From JABDJX01 sp039942715 (GTDB taxonomy: Bacteria; Pseudomonadota; Alphaproteobacteria; Rhodobacterales; Rhodobacteraceae), in contig JBDVBY010000001.1 of assembly GCA_039942715.1 (NCBI GenBank), positions 682,001-746,000 of the forward strand: a DNA stretch of 64,000 nucleotides. The letters run 5' to 3'. This document shows, in pieces, positions 1 through 6,862 of the stretch. The position numbers and the translations under genes are program-made. The notes below the pieces were generated by a model, which worked only from the letters and a program-made list of their open reading frames with translations, was not told the DNA's origin and ran no database searches. How positions within the stretch are numbered: position 1 is the first letter of the stretch; each line of letters starts with the position of its first letter.

Positions 1-1020
1 GTCCAGCGTAAAGGAGAAGATTGCCGCTTTGTCAGGCGTCGTTCCTTGCACCTGAAGCCAGTTCAGGCCATCAAGCTTTGAGCGGGTGTAATCGCGCAGC
101 TTGGCCTCGTGGGCAGCTACGTTTTCCATGCCCAACTCCATCAGATACTCAAGCGCAACGCCAAGTCCGATCTGCTGCACGATCCCCGGTGTGCCCGCCT
201 CGAATTTCATCGGCGGATCGTTGTAAATGATGTGATCCTTGTGAACCTCTTTGATCATATCACCGCCGCCCATAAATGGACGCATCTCGGACTGACGATC
301 AGCGCGGATGTAGATCGCGCCTGACCCCGAAGGCCCATAAAGCTTGTGCCCGGTGATAGCGTAAAAATCGCAGCCAAGATCCGCGACATTGACCGGCATG
401 TGCACTGCGCCTTGCGACCCATCGACAAGCACAGCGATGTCACGCGCGTGCGCGGCTTCGCAGATCGTCTTCACATCTACCAGCGTACCAAGAACGTTAG
501 AAAGATGCGTGACAGCCACCAACTTGGTCTTTGGCCCCATCGCATCAATGACCTTTTGCGGATCAAGCGCGCCGGTTTCGTCCACATCGACCCATTTGAT
601 GACCACGCCTTGGCGCTCGCGCAGGAAATGCCACGGCACGATGTTGGCATGATGCTCCATCACCGACAGAATGATCTCATCCCCGGCGGACAAGCGCGGC
701 ATCGCCCAGCCATAGGCAACCGTGTTGATGCCCTCGGTTGTGCCCGTGTTCATCACAATCTCGTCTTCGGACGCCGCGCCTATAAAGCGCGCAATCGTGC
801 CGCGCACTGCCTCGTATTTCTCTGTCGCAAGGTTCGATAGATAATGCAGCCCACGGTGTACGTTAGAGTATTCGTGGCTATAGGCGTGCGAGACCGCATC
901 AATCACCACCTGCGGCTTTTGCGCAGACGCCCCACTGTCAAGATAGACCAGCGGCTTGCCATTTACCTCACGCGACAGGATCGGAAAATCGCTGCGGACT
1001 TTGTCTATATCAAACGTCAC
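1..1020 (-). CDS. sufS: SufS-type cysteine desulfurase (3' end outside window)
   Basis: PLP-dependent cysteine desulfurase that takes sulfur from L-cysteine for SUF Fe-S cluster assembly in the cytoplasm. The first 340 codons are visible, out of about 406 usual for the family. They include the N-terminal FDIDKVRSDFPIL segment, the NTGTTEGIN region, and the PLP lysine in TGHKLYGPSGSG. The catalytic cysteine lies in the missing C-terminal part and cannot be checked. The start is the GTG at 1020, which overlaps the end of the upstream YIP1-like gene (stop at 1010); no ATG fits. It is the last visible gene of the iscR-suf operon. The product identity is certain from residue patterns; the GTG start is inferred. 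Confidence 0.95.
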   Translation of the reverse strand, partial: MTFDIDKVRSDFPILSREVNGKPLVYLDSGASAQKPQVVIDAVSHAYSHEYSNVHRGLHYLSNLATEKYEAVRGTIARFIGAASEDEIVMNTGTTEGINTVAYGWAMPRLSAGDEIILSVMEHHANIVPWHFLRERQGVVIKWVDVDETGALDPQKVIDAMGPKTKLVAVTHLSNVLGTLVDVKTICEAAHARDIAVLVDGSQGAVHMPVNVADLGCDFYAITGHKLYGPSGSGAIYIRADRQSEMRPFMGGGDMIKEVHKDHIIYNDPPMKFEAGTPGIVQQIGLGVALEYLMELGMENVAAHEAKLRDYTRSKLDGLNWLQVQGTTPDKAAIFSFTLD

Positions 1021-1591
1021 CAACCGCCCCTCCGGTAAGGGAAATGCCCAAAAGCGGTGTCACGATCATCAAGAAGATCGCCACCGCAAAGGACGCCAAC
1101 AGCAACACACCTAGCGCGCGCCCCAAGGTTTCAAACCCATGGAGAGCGGCGATAAAGTTCACGTTGATCCAAAAGCCAAAAATGATGATGGCAAAGGACA
1201 AAAGTGCTGCCATTTCAATCGACACCAGCATCAAAGCGACTTGCAACGCCTGCACCGGGATAAAGATCGCCTGAAAGAAAATCGCCAGCAATAGCGAGTC
1301 AGGAAACGTGCCAACCCCGCCCAGCATCTTGCCCACTTGCGCGATGGAAAGTGAGAACGCCGTGAAAATGATCATGATCAACAGCGCCATACGGAAATAC
1401 GACATTTCGACCTGAGGTGGGACGATCATATCTGACGCTGCACTCAGCAGAACGCTCACGACAACGACCAATAACAGCGCGGGTGCCAGCGCCTCTTTCG
1501 GGAAGCCCAAAGCAAGCACATCAGCAGCCGTCTGGCGCGGCTCGCGAAAGGCGCGTTTGCCTTGCATGATCAGTGAATCAAATAGTGTCAC
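1010..1591 (-). CDS. YIP1 family membrane protein, second copy
   Basis: Protein of 193 residues with a cytoplasmic N-terminus (LFDSLIMQGKRAFREPRQTA) followed by about five hydrophobic segments, matching the Yip1-domain layout common in Rhodobacterales suf operons. Role unknown. The GTG at 1591 is chosen because it forms a GTGA overlap with the stop of the preceding gene; codons upstream in this frame are arginine- and cysteine-rich and read like an out-of-frame shadow. It ends inside the start of sufS, so translation of the three genes is probably coupled. The neighbouring upstream gene is also YIP1-like, suggesting an old duplication. Confidence 0.8.
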   Translation of the reverse strand: MTLFDSLIMQGKRAFREPRQTAADVLALGFPKEALAPALLLVVVVSVLLSAASDMIVPPQVEMSYFRMALLIMIIFTAFSLSIAQVGKMLGGVGTFPDSLLLAIFFQAIFIPVQALQVALMLVSIEMAALLSFAIIIFGFWINVNFIAALHGFETLGRALGVLLLASFAVAIFLMIVTPLLGISLTGGAVGDV

Positions 1592-2088
1592 GCCCTGCCC
1601 TCGCTGCGTTGTGCTGCGACGACAGAGAGGCCTGCCATCCAGAAAATCACGAAAGCACCCAAAGCGGCAATTCCCACAATCGTCAACCCCGTGCCTGCGC
1701 CTGCAAAGCCAGCGGCCAACCCTGTGAGCAGCCACAAAGGAGTCGAAGCAAGAAGTGCCCAGAACAGCGTCATTCGACAGGCAAATCCCGCGCCCGTCAC
1801 GCCAAGCGCGCGCACGACAAGTTGCGAAATCAGCGCAAGGGCATAAAACACCAGCGGCATCACCATGATCCAGCCGAACAATGCCCCGGCAAGGCGGGCG
1901 TCGAAACCAATGGACGGGTCCAAGAACGCTTCGCGCGACAAACGCGGCCATTGGGCGACAAAGATTAGCACGCAAGCTCCCATCAACACAGCAAGGGCGC
2001 GGTCTTCACGCGCGCCTCCGGCGATGCGGGACGCCTGAACCTGCCGCGGGGCGACATAGGTGCGGGCAATATCGGCGATGATGCTCAC
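1588..2088 (-). CDS. YIP1 family membrane protein, first copy
   Basis: Protein of 166 residues with a polar N-terminus (IADIARTYVAPRQVQASR) and four or five hydrophobic segments, consistent with a Yip1-domain membrane protein of unknown role. An ATG at 2112 would add eight residues, but the GTG at 2088 overlaps the sufD stop as GTGA, the same junction used by the next gene, so 2088 is preferred. It lies between sufD and the second YIP1-like gene and shares a four-base overlap with each. Its conserved place in suf operons of this order suggests a membrane role linked to Fe-S assembly, but this is inference. Confidence 0.8.
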   Translation of the reverse strand: MSIIADIARTYVAPRQVQASRIAGGAREDRALAVLMGACVLIFVAQWPRLSREAFLDPSIGFDARLAGALFGWIMVMPLVFYALALISQLVVRALGVTGAGFACRMTLFWALLASTPLWLLTGLAAGFAGAGTGLTIVGIAALGAFVIFWMAGLSVVAAQRSEGRA

Positions 2089-3374
2089 TTCTCTCGATGC
2101 CGGATCAGCCATGTTTCAAGATGGCTCAGGATGTCGGCGGCGATGGCCTCGTCTTCGATTTCCTCGATCGACTCGGCCAGAAACGCCAGCACAAGAAGGT
2201 CTTGCGCATCCGCAACAGGGATCCCGCGCGAGCGGAAGTAAAACAGTGCGGTTTCATCAATCGCACCCGTGGTAGATCCGTGCGAGCAGATCACGTCATC
2301 GGCGTAAATCTCAAGCTCTGGCTTGGCGAGGAACTGCGCATCATCGTCCAGCAAAAGCGACTGGCTGATCTGATAGCCATCGGTTTTCTGAGCACCTTCT
2401 TTGACAAGGATCTTACCCTGAAACGTGCCAACAGCGCCGTTTTTCAGCACCTTCTTAAACACCTGACGGCTTTCGCAATTCACAGCGTCATGGGTGATAA
2501 ACACCGTGTCGTCATGATGAAAATCGCCGTCCCCAACGGCCGCGCCAGCGATGTGGGCCGTCGCGTTGTCGCCGTTGATCTGAATGAACGCTTCGTTGCG
2601 AGTCAACTTGCCGTTTGCCGTCAGCGTGAAGGATTTAAACACACTCTCTTCGCCCAGACGGGCAAACAAATGCGTCACAGCAAGGCGATCGTGATCGCGC
2701 CCTTGAGCACGAACGTGATGGAACTGCGCGTTGTCCGCAACATCAATTTCCATGCATTTGTTGAACCGCGCCGCAGCAGGTCCGTTTTCCAACACCGTCA
2801 GGCTGGCACCCGCCTCGACCTTGATCACAAAGTGCAGGATCGCATCGCTGTCTGCCTTTTCGTGCAAGTAGGCGAGCGAAACAGGGCGCGACACAGGTTT
2901 GCTCGCCCGGATCACAACGCCATCGGTTGCAAAGGCTGTGTTCAACGCGGCAAAGGGGCGCGCTACGGGCGTTTGCCCTGCGGTTTCCAAGGTGCCGTAC
3001 ATGTCTTTTGCCCAGTGGATGTCCGTGTCCATCGCCGTGCTGAGAAGTTCAATTTCAATACCTTCTAACGCCAGATCATCAGACGCTTCGGCATCAAAAA
3101 CGCCATCACGGAACACGATTTTCAACCGATCTGTATCTTCAAACGGTAACTTGGCTTCTTTATCTGCGAATGCAGTTGAAGCCGCCCCAATCGCGTTCAA
3201 TGCGGCCGGTTTTGTGAACCGCCAATATTCATCGCGCGGCCCCGGCAGGCCCATCGCGCGAAACCGCGACAACGCATCAGCGCGCGCGGCCTCGGCCCAG
3301 GCTGCGCCGCTTGGCATCTGCATCGCTGCCAAACGCGCCTCTGTCAGGTCTTGTTTTTCGGCTGGTAGGCCCAT
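2085..3374 (-). CDS. sufD: Fe-S cluster assembly protein SufD
   Basis: SufD is the paralogue of SufB in the SufBC2D scaffold complex that builds Fe-S clusters. The 429-residue product has the N-terminal helical part (AALNAIGAAST, RFRAMGLPGPRDEYWRFTKP) and the C-terminal beta-helix core with the family hallmark CSHGSTTGAIDETALFYFRSRG and the IPVADAQDLLVLAFL segment. The length is normal. The start ATG at 3374 overlaps the last base of the sufC TAA stop, so translation is coupled. The stop overlaps the GTG of the downstream YIP1-like gene. Confidence 0.96.
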   Translation of the reverse strand: MGLPAEKQDLTEARLAAMQMPSGAAWAEAARADALSRFRAMGLPGPRDEYWRFTKPAALNAIGAASTAFADKEAKLPFEDTDRLKIVFRDGVFDAEASDDLALEGIEIELLSTAMDTDIHWAKDMYGTLETAGQTPVARPFAALNTAFATDGVVIRASKPVSRPVSLAYLHEKADSDAILHFVIKVEAGASLTVLENGPAAARFNKCMEIDVADNAQFHHVRAQGRDHDRLAVTHLFARLGEESVFKSFTLTANGKLTRNEAFIQINGDNATAHIAGAAVGDGDFHHDDTVFITHDAVNCESRQVFKKVLKNGAVGTFQGKILVKEGAQKTDGYQISQSLLLDDDAQFLAKPELEIYADDVICSHGSTTGAIDETALFYFRSRGIPVADAQDLLVLAFLAESIEEIEDEAIAADILSHLETWLIRHREK

Positions 3375-4129
3375 TACGCCACCTCTCCGAGAATGTCCGC
3401 ATACCCGTTATTTTCAACTTCTAGCGCCAGTTCTGGTCCACCGGATTTGACGATACGCCCGTCGGCCATGATGTGCACGACGTCCGGTTTGATGTGATCC
3501 AAAAGCCGTTGGTAGTGCGTGATGACTAGAAACGAGCGCCCCGCATCGCGCAGCGCATTCACGCCTTCCGAGACAAGCTTCATCGCATCGACATCCAGCC
3601 CCGAGTCCGTCTCATCCAAGATGCACATCTTCGGCTCTAACATTGCCATCTGCAGGATTTCATTGCGCTTTTTCTCACCACCCGAGAAGCCGACGTTGAC
3701 CGGGCGTTTCAGCATATCCGCATCAATTTTCAGTGCCTTGGCTTTTTCACGCACGACTTTCAGGAAATCCGCAGCGCTTAGTTCTTCTTCACCGCGCGCC
3801 TTGCGTTGTGCGTTCACTGCTGTGCGCAGGAACGTCATGTTGCCTACACCGGGAATTTCGACCGGATATTGAAACGCAAGGAAAAGCCCGGCTGCTGCCC
3901 GCTCTTCAGGATCCATGTCCAGAATGTCGATATCGTTCAAAGACGCGGCGCCATCGGTCACCTCGTAGCCATCGCGCCCCGAAAGCACGTAAGACAGCGT
4001 CGATTTGCCCGACCCATTCGGCCCCATAATCGCGTGCACAGCCCCGGCTGGCACTTCCAAGTCGACCCCTTTCAGGATCTGCTTTTCTTCTTCCTCAAGT
4101 TTCACATGGAGGTTATTGATTTTAAGCAT
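3374..4129 (-). CDS. sufC: Fe-S cluster assembly ATPase SufC
   Basis: ABC-type ATPase subunit of the SufBC2D complex, soluble, 251 residues. Walker A is GPNGSGKST (about residues 36-44), the signature is GFSGGEKKRNE, Walker B is CILDETDSGLDVDA, and the H-loop lies in LVITHYQRLLDHI. A longer frame begins at 4165, but the ATG at 4129 has the Shine-Dalgarno AAGAGGAAA just upstream and begins with the canonical LKINNLHVKLEE. It sits after the small-gene cassette, about 80 bases beyond the preceding membrane-protein gene, and overlaps sufD by one base. Confidence 0.96.
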   Translation of the reverse strand: MLKINNLHVKLEEEEKQILKGVDLEVPAGAVHAIMGPNGSGKSTLSYVLSGRDGYEVTDGAASLNDIDILDMDPEERAAAGLFLAFQYPVEIPGVGNMTFLRTAVNAQRKARGEEELSAADFLKVVREKAKALKIDADMLKRPVNVGFSGGEKKRNEILQMAMLEPKMCILDETDSGLDVDAMKLVSEGVNALRDAGRSFLVITHYQRLLDHIKPDVVHIMADGRIVKSGGPELALEVENNGYADILGEVA

Positions 4130-4207
4130 TTTTTCCTCTTGCAACGGCAAAAAGGGCGACGCCATGATGGCGCGCCCAGTTCCGTTTATTCATAATGGTG
4201 GCGGGTG

Positions 4208-4747
4208 TTAAACGGCTGTTAGAACCGCTTCGACGTACTCTTTGGTGAAAAAGCTGGCGTAAAGACCGGGCACTTTTGCGACCAATTCTGTGTGATAGAC
4301 GAAGACTGCCGCGCAGCCCCCGATCAAAGCTGTAGCACGCATGATCGATGATAGATGGAACGTCCACATGAACAAAAACGCTAGTGTTCCGCCAATCGCG
4401 ATTGGCGCGTACTGCATGTAAGGTTCCAAAGCCGCTGGAGGTGCGATCGGAACCAAACCGCCTTCTTGAAAGAAGTGGAACGCGGCCGCTTGTCCGACGA
4501 ACATCGAAAGCCCACCAAAGACCAACGCCAAAAGGATCAGAGTCGACCCGGACCCTTCGCCCAATTTCACCTTTTTGGTGTTCTTGGCCTTCATCCGCAC
4601 GGTGTTGGACGGCTTGCTTTTGCGCCCCTTCTTGCCCGAACGCACTTCGTCGCGCGGTCCGATATGAACCTCGCCCATGGTGTTCGCGCCACCTTTTTTG
4701 ATCCGTTTGATGCGATCTTCGAAACCGCTTTGGCCCGCTCGAGACAT
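4208..4747 (-). CDS. small basic/three-helix membrane protein inside suf operon
   Basis: I do not recognise a characterised function. The 179-residue product has a strongly basic N-terminal 60 residues (RIKRIKKGGANTMG, RSGKKGRKSKPSNTVRMKAK) and then three hydrophobic segments around LILLALVFGGLSMFVG, IAIGGTLAFLFMWTF and ATALIGGCAAVFVY. The ATG at 4747 is preferred over 4801 because a GAGGGG Shine-Dalgarno precedes it. That Shine-Dalgarno is buried in the 3' arm of a perfect palindrome at 4758-4777. The gene is co-oriented with sufC 78 bases downstream and is probably cotranscribed. The basic tail could contact nucleic acid or phospholipid; this is a guess. Confidence 0.7.
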   Translation of the reverse strand: MSRAGQSGFEDRIKRIKKGGANTMGEVHIGPRDEVRSGKKGRKSKPSNTVRMKAKNTKKVKLGEGSGSTLILLALVFGGLSMFVGQAAAFHFFQEGGLVPIAPPAALEPYMQYAPIAIGGTLAFLFMWTFHLSSIMRATALIGGCAAVFVYHTELVAKVPGLYASFFTKEYVEAVLTAV

Positions 4748-4757
4748 AGCTGTCGCC

Positions 4758-4777
4758 CCTCTCAAAATTTTGAGAGG
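4758..4777 (-). promoter_or_regulatory. perfect palindrome covering the Shine-Dalgarno of the next gene
   Basis: A 20-base perfect inverted repeat with arms CCTCTCAAAA and TTTTGAGAGG. In the minus-strand transcript its 3' arm supplies the GAGAGG part of the GAGAGGGG ribosome binding site, 11 bases before the ATG at 4747, while the 5' arm reads CCUCUC, a built-in anti-Shine-Dalgarno. It could work as an RNA hairpin controlling translation or as a dimeric DNA operator. The palindrome is seen directly; the function is inferred. Confidence 0.55.
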
Positions 4778-4871
4778 AAAATCGCAACGGATCATGTCCA
4801 AAAAAGGGCAATGATGCGTTTAAGCTGCGATTTGGGCCGCACGCCTTGGTTATTTCGGTCCATGCGCGCAT

Positions 4872-5183
4872 TCAGGCGATCACCACCGCTGTCCCGCTGG
4901 CCGAGACCATCAGCATGTTGTTGATCACTTCATAGTCCAGATCGACGCCGACAACGGCGTTTCCGCCCGCTTCTTCGGCACGCTGTTGCAGCTCCATAAG
5001 AGCCGTTTCACGCGCCTCGCCGAGCGATTTTTCATACGCGCCCGAGCGGCCTCCGACGATGTCTGTGATTGACGCGAAAATATCGCGAAACACATTCGCA
5101 CCCAAAATTGCCTCTCCGACGACAACGCCGCGGTAATCCTTGATCGACTTGCCCTCAACGGACGGCGTGGTTGTAACGATCAT
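4872..5183 (-). CDS. YbjQ/UPF0145 family protein
   Basis: A 103-residue protein of the YbjQ (putative heavy-metal-binding) family, small cytoplasmic proteins thought to form oligomers; true function unknown. The family pattern is clear: an initial TTTPSVEGKSIKDYRGVV strand region, GEAILGANVFRDIFASITDIVGGRSGAYEKSL, the ARETALMELQQRAEEAGGNAVVGVDLDYE helix-turn, and the final VSASGTAV strand. The ATG at 5183 overlaps the stop of the upstream small membrane-protein gene as ATGA, which decides the start over the longer frame to 5579. It belongs to the cassette between sufB and sufC, an unusual place for this family. Confidence 0.85.
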   Translation of the reverse strand: MIVTTTPSVEGKSIKDYRGVVVGEAILGANVFRDIFASITDIVGGRSGAYEKSLGEARETALMELQQRAEEAGGNAVVGVDLDYEVINNMLMVSASGTAVVIA

Positions 5184-5503
5184 TGTGCGCGCTCCTGCTT
5201 CATCTTGGCGATTGCCGCCTCTGTCTCTGCCTCGTGGGCGGCGCGTTCGGCTGCCATCCGTGCGGCTTCTTTGGCAATGAACTGCGCGGTTACTTTGCGG
5301 TTGATGATAAAGGCCGTGATGGCCAGGACAGCGACGGCCAAAACAGCTGACGCCTTTACGCCCAACTGTGGTGCCAGATAGGACAGCCCGATAAACACCG
5401 CCATGCCCAGCGCACCACCGCCCAATGCCGCAACTTTGCTTGCATCCGTGTGACCGGGGTTGTCGATCTGCAGCAGCACGCCTTCTTCCATCGAATTGCT
5501 CAT
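5180..5503 (-). CDS. hypothetical two-helix membrane protein with charged C-terminal helix
   Basis: A 107-residue protein with no recognised family. After a polar N-terminus (EEGVLLQIDNPGHTDASK) come two hydrophobic segments, ALGGGALGMAVFIGLSYLA and ASAVLAVAVLAITAFIIN, then a long alanine/glutamate-rich amphipathic helix (KEAARMAAERAAHEAETE) likely to form a coiled coil in the cytoplasm. It overlaps the genes on both sides by ATGA junctions, so it is translated with the upstream 65-residue protein and the downstream YbjQ protein. It probably takes part in a membrane-anchored complex with them; this is inference from coupling only. Confidence 0.7.
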   Translation of the reverse strand: MSNSMEEGVLLQIDNPGHTDASKVAALGGGALGMAVFIGLSYLAPQLGVKASAVLAVAVLAITAFIINRKVTAQFIAKEAARMAAERAAHEAETEAAIAKMKQERAQ

Positions 5504-5697
5504 GGATCGCCCCCGTTTGACTTACGCCACCCTGCAAGAACGGACTGCGCAAACATGCTCCCCAGAAACCCGCTGGCAAAGCTGACCATAAGGATTGAGG
5601 TGCGGTCTAACATATCGGTCGCCCAATCAATGCCCACAGCAAACGCCCCGCAAAAACTGCCGGTCAGAAACGTCGAAAAGAGCATAGATCGGATCAT
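5500..5697 (-). CDS. hypothetical 65-residue membrane protein
   Basis: Small protein with two hydrophobic stretches (MLFSTFLTGSFCGAFAVGI and ILMVSFASGFLGSMFAQSVLAG) and a short polar end. No family was recognised. The reading frame is open to 5751, but the ATG at 5697 makes a four-base ATGA overlap with the stop of the upstream 80-residue gene, the same arrangement as the next two junctions, so this start is preferred. Part of the coupled run of small genes between sufB and sufC. Confidence 0.6.
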   Translation of the reverse strand: MIRSMLFSTFLTGSFCGAFAVGIDWATDMLDRTSILMVSFASGFLGSMFAQSVLAGWRKSNGGDP

Positions 5698-5936
5698 GGT
5701 TTGATGCGGCTCCAGATTGCTTTGATGCCGAAGTACGCAACAGCGCCCCACAGGACGGACGGGATCAAATAGCTTGGCGCACCGGTGTCGAGGAACCGGT
5801 CAAGGACGGCGGCAAAGAAAAGGAACAGAAACACGCCAGCGGCGACCAGACCCCCGTAATAAGCCGCGCGTTTTGATCCACCCACAAGGGCTTCGTTCAA
5901 GGCGTCTACTTCTTTGTTATGGTTCGTGCTTTGCAA
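5694..5936 (-). CDS. hypothetical 80-residue membrane protein
   Basis: Two hydrophobic segments (YYGGLVAAGVFLFLFFAAVL and YLIPSVLWGAVAYFGIKAIW) follow a polar N-terminus with alternating charges. No family was recognised. The start is a TTG at 5936, supported by an AGGAG Shine-Dalgarno seven bases upstream; no ATG or GTG in the frame is better placed. The stop overlaps the ATG of the next gene. First gene of the tightly coupled block of four that ends with the YbjQ-family gene. Confidence 0.65.
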   Translation of the reverse strand: MQSTNHNKEVDALNEALVGGSKRAAYYGGLVAAGVFLFLFFAAVLDRFLDTGAPSYLIPSVLWGAVAYFGIKAIWSRIKP

Positions 5937-5984
5937 ATTACAGCTCCTCAGTTCTCAGGCAAACAGACATATGACCAGACTCGT

Positions 5985-6860
5985 TCAATGAACAAACCCC
6001 AAAGAATCAATGACTTCGAATGGATCGACTAACTTTATCGCAAACAAAACAAAGAACAGGAGCATTCCGACCAAACCAAATGCAAAAATCCGAAAAAATT
6101 GGCCGCTTAAAAACCTCATCGCCCAGATAAGTGAAAAGGCCCACATGCTGAAAAGGCCTGCCCATACTCCAAAAACAATCGCATTTCCTTCACCATCGAA
6201 TTTGACTCCTGTTGATTTTTCAACAGCGTCCAATTGCAAAATGTAGAAAAATAAAAATGCGACCAAAAACCCTTGGATGATACTCAAATAGGAATGCAAT
6301 CTTCGTCTCGAAAGTTCCGTTGCCGGATCAGCAATCGCTTCAAGTTCACCACTCTTAGACATAGCGAGCAAAACAAGAGCGCACCCAAGCACCAGAACGC
6401 CAGCACCGCCAATCAAGCCTAAGGCGGACTCGCCCCCTTCATTGGCAATCTTGACCGACAGAAATCCGTACACAATAAGTCCAGAACCAAGGAACATTGG
6501 CAACGGTTTGACACCCTTAACCCGCATGGCTCCAGCGTTGTGGTTTTGAACGCGCGCCCTTTTGGGCAACGCGCGGAACATCACAAAACAGCCCACAATC
6601 ATCGCCAACAAACCACCGGCAGCAAATATAACAATGGTGCTGCTATCATCTGCCTGAACCGCTTGGTCATAGTTTTGATTGGCAAACTTAATGGCTTGCG
6701 AACCAACAAAGATCAGAATGGCACCTAACACCAGAAAGACGACTCGAAAGGGTCTCGCACCGCTGGTCTGCACTGCAGCGCTTTGCGCCCGTGTTTGCCC
6801 ATCTCTGGGCTGATTGGCCCCGATCCGGTTGAGCCGATCCTGAAAGTCCTGACCAGCCAT
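5985..6860 (-). CDS. hypothetical polytopic membrane protein between sufB and sufC
   Basis: A 291-residue protein with a polar, glutamine/arginine-rich N-terminal 35 residues (QDFQDRLNRIGANQPRDGQ) and about seven hydrophobic segments, among them VVFLVLGAILIFVG, IVIFAAGGLLAMIVGCFVM and ALGLIGGAGVLVLGCALVLLA. No family was recognised. The ATG at 6860 lies two bases after the sufB stop, so the gene is almost certainly translated from the suf transcript. Its base composition is visibly more AT-rich than that of sufB or sufC, which may point to later insertion of the cassette. A 48-base gap separates it from the next small gene. Confidence 0.75.
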   Translation of the reverse strand: MAGQDFQDRLNRIGANQPRDGQTRAQSAAVQTSGARPFRVVFLVLGAILIFVGSQAIKFANQNYDQAVQADDSSTIVIFAAGGLLAMIVGCFVMFRALPKRARVQNHNAGAMRVKGVKPLPMFLGSGLIVYGFLSVKIANEGGESALGLIGGAGVLVLGCALVLLAMSKSGELEAIADPATELSRRRLHSYLSIIQGFLVAFLFFYILQLDAVEKSTGVKFDGEGNAIVFGVWAGLFSMWAFSLIWAMRFLSGQFFRIFAFGLVGMLLFFVLFAIKLVDPFEVIDSLGFVH

Positions 6861-6862
6861 CG

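Noticed and set aside
2097..3068. Long plus-strand open frame (323 codons) opposite sufD
   Set aside because: Lies entirely antisense to a certain sufD gene; arginine/histidine-rich composition and no motif mark it as a shadow frame.
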